The notes under the pieces were generated by a model. The model was not told where the DNA came from and ran no database searches. It saw only the letters and a program-made list of their open reading frames with translations. From Arthrobacter sp. ISL-30 (lineage in GTDB: Bacteria > Actinomycetota > Actinomycetes > Actinomycetales > Micrococcaceae), in the NCBI RefSeq assembly GCF_018613855.1, contig NZ_JAGGPK010000022.1:1-64000 (forward strand): a stretch of DNA of 64,000 nt. The letters run 5' to 3'. How positions within the stretch are numbered: the stretch's first letter is position 1; every line of letters starts with the position of its first letter. The translations under genes were made by a program, and so were the position numbers. Below are positions 59,001 through 64,000 of this stretch, piece after piece.

Positions 59001-59821
59001 CCCGACACCGCCGCCACAGGAGCGGTCCAGGCGGTGTTCGGCGCTCCATCGACATGGTAGCTCCAGTACATGCCGTCGGTGGAGTCACCGATTTGCCGGC
59101 TCCACATCACACCCATCTTGTTCCCGTCGAACGCGATCACAGCCGACGTGTCGTCCACAGACACGTTGCTCAACGACGCAGGATGCGGGAACGGCGTCCC
59201 CCATTTCTTGCCCTCCGTGTCAGTGACGTTAAGGTAAATCCGGTTCCCTTGCTGCCACGTGGCCCACACCCGACCAGTCGAGTCCTTATCGATGGTCAGA
59301 ACCTCAACGCGGTGGTTGTTGATGTTTTCAGAAGTCAGCAGCTTGTACGTCTTCGTACCCGAGTCGTAGCTGAAACGCCGCATCGTCGTCGGGTAGTTCG
59401 GCTCAGCGGGCGCACCGTCGTTGACGAACCGATAGCTCGCCACATACAACGTCGTCCCGTCCCACAACACGTCATGATGAGTGTTCGCCCGAGTATCCGT
59501 CGCCACACGCGTATCGACCCACGAGCTCGTCGCGGCATTGAACCGGAAGATGTGAAAATCCGAACTGGCAGTGTCCCACAGGTTCCCCCACCAGACCCCG
59601 TCGTTGAACCACAACGCACTCGTCGCCCGCTTCGTACCCGTCGGCGTCCCCGTCCCCGAGTGAGACGGACCCTCTACCCCAACATCACCCACAGCAGCCG
59701 ACGCCGCACCCGGCACCATCAGAACACCCAGCGCAAGCAGCAGCGCTGCCAGCAGTGCCGGCAGCCGCAGAATCCGCGACCCGCCTAAACGGGACTGGAC
59801 TCGCCTTGTATGCTTGTTCAC
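56090..59821 (-). CDS. Large secreted multi-domain surface protein (Ig-like and DNRLRE/CBM96-like repeats)
   Basis: A 1243-residue exported protein. A long basic signal peptide ends near LMVPGAASA. Residues about 45-440 form a beta-propeller-like region with repeated aromatic segments (ALWFNDGVWWGNLWD). A poly-Gly linker follows, then two SbsA-type Ig-like domains (starting DTTAP, ending TWTFTT), a DNRLRE/CBM96-like domain (ATADSYVSN, YLKFDLSAYAGRTLESATLQ), two more Ig-like domains and a second DNRLRE-like domain. No LPxTG or other anchor is seen. Probable role: glycan-binding surface or matrix protein. GTG 59821 follows GGGAGGGAAATGCA; upstream GTG 59851 and ATG 59866 are alternatives. Confidence 0.82.
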   Translation of the reverse strand: MNKHTRRVQSRLGGSRILRLPALLAALLLALGVLMVPGAASAAVGDVGVEGPSHSGTGTPTGTKRATSALWFNDGVWWGNLWDTASSDFHIFRFNAATSSWVDTRVATDTRANTHHDVLWDGTTLYVASYRFVNDGAPAEPNYPTTMRRFSYDSGTKTYKLLTSENINNHRVEVLTIDKDSTGRVWATWQQGNRIYLNVTDTEGKKWGTPFPHPASLSNVSVDDTSAVIAFDGNKMGVMWSRQIGDSTDGMYWSYHVDGAPNTAWTAPVAAVSGQRSGDDHMNLKWLDSSEGQVFAAIKTSFTSASQPLIQLLALNGTTWSAHTIATVAECPNRVIVLIDESTTPKKLRTFATYPKPSGTTNAGVCTSSGGAIYEKSTGLDKISFTTTKTARIVDADQYVHNVTSTKQNLNTAARGTANSGLLVLADVNATSRYWHFYDPSSGGGGGGGGDTTAPVVTGTSPVAGATGVAVTANVTGSFSEAMDPSTVTSATFTLQTVTTPVRTVAAAVTYNPTDKVATLNPDADLAAGTTYTATIRGGSGGVKDVAGNALASDKTWTFTTASAAPSDTTAPTVTGTSPVAGATGVALATNVTGSFSEAMDASTVTSNTFTLTKEGTTTPVTAVVTYDGTVATLNPGTDLAANTKYTATIKGGSSGVKDAAGNALAADTTWTFTTAPPGGTPETVTLTATADSYVSNASGAAGTNFGTSILLGVDFSPVEVTYLKFDLSAYAGRTLESATLQLRSAGSGSTGKQNVKPLLNANDDSWTEGGITYSIRPALGTSIGTLGPTTTNTNYNVQLTVSGLTGELGQQLSLGMDSISSDGLDLNSKEAGSTVAPKLVLTVSGGGSVGDTTAPTVTETSPAADARDVAVTANVTGTFSEAMNPSTVTPTTFTLTKEGTTTPVTADVTYNGTVATLNPDTDLAAGTKYTATIKGGSSGVKDAAGNALAADKTWTFTTASAGAGDTTAPTVTETSPAADARDVAVTANVTGTFSEAMDLSTVTPTTFTLTKEGTTTPVTADVTYNGTVATLNPDTDLAAGTKYTATIKGGSSGVKDAAGNALAADKTWTFTTASAGGGTPETVTLTATADSYVLSGTSAATNFGTSTVLGVDNSPVTVTYLKFDLSAYAGRTLESATLQLHSAGSGSTGTQNVKPLLNANDDSWTETGITYDNRPALGTSIATLGPTAKNTSYSVQLTVSGLTGEPGQHLTLGMDSSSSDGLDLNSKEAGSTLAPTLVLTLR
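56591..57274 (-). repeat. 342-bp near-identical tandem repeat (Ig-like domains)
   Basis: Copies 56591-56932 and 56933-57274 are almost identical over 342 bp, exactly 114 codons. A further Ig-like copy near 57790-58130 is more diverged. Such identity points to recent duplication or gene conversion. Confidence 0.88.
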
Positions 59822-59866
59822 TGCATTTCCCTCCCTTGCACGATTGTTCACTGCACTTCCCTCCAT
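59821..59866 (-). promoter_or_regulatory. Duplicated Shine-Dalgarno/start module
   Basis: GGAGGGAA(G/A)TGCAGTGAACAA occurs twice, exactly 30 bp (10 codons) apart, placing in-frame GTG starts at 59851 and 59821. The inner copy precedes the signal peptide directly. Confidence 0.75.
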
Positions 59867-60846
59867 GGCGCTCCGACAAGAGCTGTGCTGCTCTGGAGAC
59901 GCGCGGAGAGGTGTGCAAGCCGACGTCCCCGGAAGTACCCCGCGGCGGTGAAGGCCAGAACGGCGATGACGGCTCCGGCACGGCCGAGTCCATAGACGTT
60001 TCCATCCCGGCTCCAGTCCTGTATTCCGGAAAAAACGGCCCTCGGAAGGACGCTTCGGACATACCGCCGCTCCGCGCCCAAGGCCCGTTTGTGGCCGACG
60101 ACCTGGCTGACCTGCGCCTTGGAGATCCCCTCAGACCAGGACCGGGCCAGCATGTATCGGAGGGTTGCCCTGCTGGCCGGCACGTGGTGATGTACCAGGG
60201 CTGCTGGTTCGTAGACAATCCTCGAGCCAGGTGACCCGATCCTGGAACGGATGCAGATTTCTGTCTCTTCGCAGCCAAGGGGCCTGGTTCCCTGGCGGCC
60301 AAGTGTGAGGTTGAAACCGCCAACCTGACGGAGGACATCAAGCCGAAAGGACATGTTTGCACCAATGACATTTCGGACTTCAGATGCAACCCTTGGCATC
60401 CCCCGATGGCTGCACCCAACAATCCAATCCAGCTCTTCGCCGAAGTATCCGGGACGTCCCTTTTCCCATACCGGCTCAACGCGGCCACCTACAGCCAGCA
60501 CATCAGGATCGTCATAGAGAGCCATCAGTCGTTCCAGCCAATCCGGCGCCGCTTCGGCATCGTCGTCCAAAAAGGCCACAACGTCGGAGTCCGCCAGGCT
60601 GACCCCGGTATTGCGTGCTCCGGAAAGCCCTTGGGGGCCGGTATTTTCCACGAGAGTCACATCACGCACATTCTCAATGAGCCGCTTATAAAGACCCTCG
60701 TTGTGGTCAACCACCACAACGACTTCCTGGGGAGTGAAAGTTTGTGCGTGGACGGACTGAATGACGTTCAGCAAAAGACTCCAGCGCTCCTGGGTATAAG
60801 CGCAAATCACCACGGTGACTGTAGGAGATTCAACAAAAGTAGACAT
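59848..60846 (-). CDS. Family 2 glycosyltransferase with C-terminal membrane segment
   Basis: A 332-residue GT2. It starts TVTVVICAYTQERWSLLLNV, has the DxD-like AFLDDDAEAAPDW, a RNTGVSLADSD acceptor-loop region, and GCEETEICIRSR as the catalytic-base motif. A hydrophobic helix near residue 290-310 (GRAGAVIAVLAFTAAGYF) probably anchors it. ATG 60846 lies 2 bp after the preceding GT2 stop. The secreted repeat protein follows, so glycan synthesis and its binding protein appear co-expressed. Confidence 0.88.
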   Translation of the reverse strand: MSTFVESPTVTVVICAYTQERWSLLLNVIQSVHAQTFTPQEVVVVVDHNEGLYKRLIENVRDVTLVENTGPQGLSGARNTGVSLADSDVVAFLDDDAEAAPDWLERLMALYDDPDVLAVGGRVEPVWEKGRPGYFGEELDWIVGCSHRGMPRVASEVRNVIGANMSFRLDVLRQVGGFNLTLGRQGTRPLGCEETEICIRSRIGSPGSRIVYEPAALVHHHVPASRATLRYMLARSWSEGISKAQVSQVVGHKRALGAERRYVRSVLPRAVFSGIQDWSRDGNVYGLGRAGAVIAVLAFTAAGYFRGRRLAHLSARLQSSTALVGAPWREVQ

Positions 60847-60848
60847 TG

Positions 60849-61712
60849 CTAAGCCTCCGCAATCAAGGAGAGAATGCTTTGGGGATCCGTTGGCGTCCGG
60901 GGAAACTTGACGTTGGCGTAGGTGTATTTCACGCGGCGCAAGGCCTCGGGACGAGCTCCCGCGGTAGGGGCCTCCCAGAGCGTGCATTCGCGTGCCATCG
61001 TCCTTAAGACTCTCCAGCCATCCCGGAAGGTCTGCAGATTGGACACTCCTGATATACGGTCAAGCTCAATGCTTGGTACCTCGGCAATGCGGAGACCCGC
61101 CTTGGCTGCCCGGACTATGAGTTCAGTCTCGATTTCGAAACCGTCCGATTCCAGCTGGAGGATCTCCAGGCATTCCCTGCGGAAGGCTATGTATCCGTAG
61201 CAAAGGTCTGAATAGTTGCTGTGGAGTACGGTGTTAGCCAAGGCTGTCAGCGCACGATTGCCGGTCCGCCGCAATGGGGTCAGGTCCTCAGAGCCGCCGC
61301 CCGTCACATAGCGCGAGCCTTTGACGAAGTCGTAATCATGCTGAAGCGGGGAGACGAACCAGCCGATCTCCTGGGGATCCATGCTTCCATCGGCATCCAG
61401 CATGACGATGATGTCCCCTGAAGCCGCGGCGAATCCCGCACGGAGGGCAACACCTTTCCCCTTGCGCAGTTCGTGCACCACTACGACGTCGTTTCGGAGA
61501 GCCCGGGCCACATCCACAGTGTTGTCTTGGGAGCGACCATCGACGATCACTACTTCGTCCACGTACGACGGCATTCGGCGAAGAACCCAGGGGAGGTTCT
61601 TTGCTTCATTCAATGTTGGGATAACCACGCTTACTGACGCCCTCGACGACGGCACTGCCGGCTCGGAGAACGTACTTGGAAGCTGGGTGGAAATAGACAA
61701 ATGCCTCACCAC
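60849..61712 (-). CDS. Family 2 glycosyltransferase (dolichyl-phosphate-sugar synthase-like)
   Basis: A 287-residue GT2. SVSVVIPTLNEAKNLPWVLR is followed by EVVIVDGRSQDNT and the metal site MLDADGSMDP; KGSRYVTGGGSEDLTPLRR is typical of polyprenyl-phosphate mannose/glucose synthases. There is no C-terminal membrane domain. It heads the leftward operon. Its leader and first ~50 codons recur, inverted and truncated, at 48.1-48.4 kb. GTG 61712 or 61709 is the start. Confidence 0.88.
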   Translation of the reverse strand: MVRHLSISTQLPSTFSEPAVPSSRASVSVVIPTLNEAKNLPWVLRRMPSYVDEVVIVDGRSQDNTVDVARALRNDVVVVHELRKGKGVALRAGFAAASGDIIVMLDADGSMDPQEIGWFVSPLQHDYDFVKGSRYVTGGGSEDLTPLRRTGNRALTALANTVLHSNYSDLCYGYIAFRRECLEILQLESDGFEIETELIVRAAKAGLRIAEVPSIELDRISGVSNLQTFRDGWRVLRTMARECTLWEAPTAGARPEALRRVKYTYANVKFPRTPTDPQSILSLIAEA

Positions 61713-61971
61713 TTCATGACTTTGACGAAAATTTGATAATGCCGCGCCAACTCAAGAGAAGGTCGCGACACTAGCGCTTATCCGGTCTGGTCTGGTCTGT
61801 GGTCCCAGCTACTCATAGCCAATGACTCTGCCCGTGGATTAGAGCCTACGGGCGGCTCCCTTAGGTATCACGAGTAGCCAGTACTCGCTTTTGTAGGGTC
61901 AATCCATACAGCCGTACTCAAATTCATTGGAGTAATCGCTATTTAGCACCTGAATAAACGTTTCTTCAGCG
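61713..61971 (-). promoter_or_regulatory. Island right-edge promoter region
   Basis: No gene. Read leftward it contains AAAAGCGAGTACTGGCTACT and ACGGGCAGAGTC, both matching the left-edge region near 48.07-48.17 kb, and the shared CATGAAG-GGTGAGGCATTTG around the start codon. It should hold the promoter of the leftward glycan operon. Confidence 0.6.
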
Positions 61972-63279
61972 CTAAACGGCCGTCCGGAAGAACAAACGGG
62001 TCACCGTGGCCAGGCTGTAGGGGTCCTCTACGCCGCACAGCTCCCGCGCGGAGTGCATGGACAGCAGCGGTACGCCGACGTCGACCGTCCTGATCCCGAT
62101 CCTGGTAGCCGTCAGGGGGCCGATCGTCGAGCCGCAGGGGATCGCATTATTGGACACAAACTCCTGATATGCGACGCCGCTCTCCTTGCACAACCGCGCC
62201 CACAAGGCCGCCCCGCCGGCGTCAGTGGCATACCGCTGGTTCGCGTTGATTTTCAACAGCGGGCCGCCGTTCAGCACTGGGCGGTTGGCGGGGTCGTGGC
62301 GTTCGGGATAGTTGGGGTGTACTGCATGCCCGGCATCGGCCGAAACACAGAACGACGCCGCCAGGGCCCGCCGCCGTTCGCTCACCGTCGCGCCGAGGCC
62401 GTCTGAGATGCGTAACAGGATGTCTTCGAGGAGGGGTCCGGAGGCGCCTGAGCGGGACGCCGAGCCCACTTCCTCGTGATCGAAGGCGGCGAGGACTGCA
62501 ATGGGTGCGGACCCGGTTCCATTATCAGCTTCCGCGTGCCGGATCAGCGCCGCCAGCCCCGCGTGCGTTGCTGAAAGATTGTCCAGGCGCGCGGACGCGA
62601 AGAACTCGCTGTTGGCACCGAAAACAGCAGGCTCCTGCGTGTCCGCCACAACGACGTCGTACCCGCCGATCTGCGCCGGGTCCACGGCACCCCCCTCAAC
62701 AGTTTTGGCCAGCAGCCCCAGGAGGTCTTCGCCGGCGGGATCGCCGAGGCCGAATACCGGGTTCATGTGCTGCTGCTTGTCCAGGGTCAGGCCATCGTTC
62801 GCTGCCCGGTCCAGGTGGATGGCAAGCTGGGGAAAGCGCAGGAGCGGCCCCGTAGATGTCAGGTGTTCCGTGCCGTCAAGCATCACGAGCCGTCCCGCGA
62901 GCCGTAGTTCCCGGTCCAGCCACGAGTTCAGCAGCGGCCCGCCATAGACCTCGACTCCCGCCTGCAGCCAGCCCAGTTTTCCGCTCGTGGATTTGGGCTT
63001 GAGCTTGAACGACGGCGAATCGGTGTGGGTGCCCAGGATGTTGAAGCCCGTGGCGGGGCCAGCCGCCTGCGGGACGACCCAGGCGATCAAGGCGCCGTCG
63101 CGGAGGACGTAGAAGCTACCGGGACCGCCCTCCCAGGCCTCCCGCTCATCCTGCGCGCTGAAGCCGGCGGCATCCAGCCGACGACCGGCTTCGTGGACCG
63201 CATGGAAGCTTGACGGCGAAGCGTTCACGTAGTCGCCGAGGTCCCGGATGTGCTCTAAAGCGGAGGTGTTGGAAGGCAT
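61972..63279 (-). CDS. M18-family aminopeptidase
   Basis: A 435-residue metallopeptidase of the aspartyl-aminopeptidase type. It starts with the typical LGDYVNASPSSFHAVHEA segment. Metal-binding and catalytic motifs visible are GTHTDSPSFKLKP, FDHEEVGS and, near the C-terminus, VPLLSMHSARELCG. It should release N-terminal acidic residues from peptides in the cytoplasm, using two metal ions as a multimer. It lies outside the island's right inverted copy and reads like backbone. Confidence 0.93.
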   Translation of the reverse strand: MPSNTSALEHIRDLGDYVNASPSSFHAVHEAGRRLDAAGFSAQDEREAWEGGPGSFYVLRDGALIAWVVPQAAGPATGFNILGTHTDSPSFKLKPKSTSGKLGWLQAGVEVYGGPLLNSWLDRELRLAGRLVMLDGTEHLTSTGPLLRFPQLAIHLDRAANDGLTLDKQQHMNPVFGLGDPAGEDLLGLLAKTVEGGAVDPAQIGGYDVVVADTQEPAVFGANSEFFASARLDNLSATHAGLAALIRHAEADNGTGSAPIAVLAAFDHEEVGSASRSGASGPLLEDILLRISDGLGATVSERRRALAASFCVSADAGHAVHPNYPERHDPANRPVLNGGPLLKINANQRYATDAGGAALWARLCKESGVAYQEFVSNNAIPCGSTIGPLTATRIGIRTVDVGVPLLSMHSARELCGVEDPYSLATVTRLFFRTAV

Positions 63280-63326
63280 GGGACCGAGTTTAGCCCGGGG
63301 CTAAATCGGACCCGCCAATCCAGCAG

Positions 63327-64000
63327 CTACACCGTCACGTTCAGCGCCGCGGTGTAGCCGGCCGAGACGGATCCTGACATCGTGGCCAGCTGGTAGATAC
63401 CGCCGTCGTCGCCAAACACGTTGTCCGACTGCAGCGTGGTGTTGGGGAAGTTTCGCGCGCTGGTCTCGTAGCCCGCCGTGGCATAGACCTCGTTACAGGC
63501 CGCATCGGTGAGGGCGATCTGCGACACTCGCAGGATCTGCCCGGCGCTGGTGGCATTGGACATGGATTCGAACACTTCGAAGTGGATGTGGGGCCAGCGG
63601 CCGTTATAGGCGCCGGGGAAAATTGTGGTGAAGGTCAGCTGGCCGTTGGCGTCGGCCTCCTGGACCCCGCGAAGATAGTTCTCGTTCTCGAGCCCGGAAT
63701 CGTACATTGAATACTTGCCGTTTTTGTCACAGTGCCAGGCGTAAACGGCGGCGCCGGCCAGGGGTTTGCAGCCGTTGGCGTTATCGAGCAGGGTCAGGGT
63801 CACGGTGAGCGGCACACCGGTGACCTTGGTGCTGGACGTGCCGAAGCTGGAGGTGATGTCCTGGCGGACCACGCCCGAAGCCTCCAGTACATTGGGACCG
63901 TTGGAACCGTCCCCGGGGAAGGGACCGGCGGTTTCCTTGGGGATCTCCACCCCGCACTCGGCGATCGCCCGTGTGACCGTGGGAGAAGCCGACGACGGCG
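63327..64000 (-). CDS. Intradiol ring-cleavage dioxygenase-like protein (5' end outside window)
   Basis: At least 224 residues are visible; the frame stays open to the window edge (upstream codons read ASPTVTRAIAECGVEIPKET). The protocatechuate/catechol 1,2-dioxygenase fold is shown by GAAVYAWHCDKNGKYSMYD, with the ligand tyrosines, and RWPHIHFEVF, with the ligand histidines for non-haem iron. The C-terminal half looks like the secreted or periplasmic subgroup that acts on unknown aromatic substrates. The missing start prevents a signal-peptide check. Confidence 0.85.
   Translation of the reverse strand, partial: PSSASPTVTRAIAECGVEIPKETAGPFPGDGSNGPNVLEASGVVRQDITSSFGTSSTKVTGVPLTVTLTLLDNANGCKPLAGAAVYAWHCDKNGKYSMYDSGLENENYLRGVQEADANGQLTFTTIFPGAYNGRWPHIHFEVFESMSNATSAGQILRVSQIALTDAACNEVYATAGYETSARNFPNTTLQSDNVFGDDGGIYQLATMSGSVSAGYTAALNVTV

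Noticed and set aside
58514..59788. A 424-codon Arg/His-rich plus-strand frame opposite the secreted repeat protein
   Set aside because: Composition is unnatural and the opposite strand encodes clear domains and a signal peptide.

Overview
The window is a chromosomal origin region from a high-GC actinobacterium, most likely Arthrobacter or Pseudarthrobacter (Micrococcaceae). The basis is the order gyrA-gyrB-dciA-recF-gnd-dnaN-dnaA | rpmH-rnpA-yidD-yidC-khpB-rsmG-parA-parB, the DUF3566 and DLW-39-type genes beside tRNA-Ile/tRNA-Ala, a free-standing MurJ next to a separate pseudokinase, and the protein sequences themselves. The genus is inferred, not proven.

Layout. 1-5.9 kb: a DnaA-box-rich stretch, an ArsR/SRPBCC pair with twin operators, rhomboid protease, cyclophilin, a helical repeat protein, a glycosyltransferase and an EamA exporter. 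5.9-18.3 kb: tRNA-Ala, a DLW-39-like mini-gene, tRNA-Ile, then the leftward replication block (DUF3566, gyrA, gyrB, dciA, recF, gnd, dnaN, oriC, dnaA). 18.8-24.4 kb: the rightward block from rpmH to parB. 24.4-30.9 kb: about 6.5 kb with no credible gene, carrying six perfect parS sites, degenerate parS copies, two compact DnaA-box arrays and several short repeats. 30.9-39.2 kb: trxA, trxB, a MviN-type pseudokinase, murJ, NUDIX hydrolase, CCA-adding enzyme and a histidine phosphatase. 39.2-48 kb: a 45-codon mini-gene with its own Shine-Dalgarno and terminator, a GT87-like membrane enzyme, two flavoproteins, a lipoprotein-type class B PBP and a decayed LysR/amidase fusion. 48-61.9 kb: a surface-glycan island. 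61.9-64 kb: M18 aminopeptidase and a partial intradiol dioxygenase.

How it works together. The central 30 kb is the replication and segregation core: DnaA, DnaN, DciA, gyrase and RecF act at or near oriC, ParA and ParB act on parS. The gene-free segment joins centromere sites and DnaA-box arrays in one place, which is the most unusual chromosome-biology signal here.

The island has two convergent halves. The rightward half is seven tightly packed genes, five junctions of which are 4-bp start/stop overlaps: an HprK-like P-loop protein, GT2, flippase, polytopic membrane protein, two tiny membrane proteins and a metallophosphoesterase. The leftward half is two GT2 enzymes and a 1243-residue secreted repeat protein. 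Between them lies an internally deleted IS3-family remnant. The outer edges are inverted, diverged copies of the same promoter plus glycosyltransferase 5' end, which suggests how the locus was rearranged. The product is unknown; an exported or cell-wall glycan is the reasonable inference.
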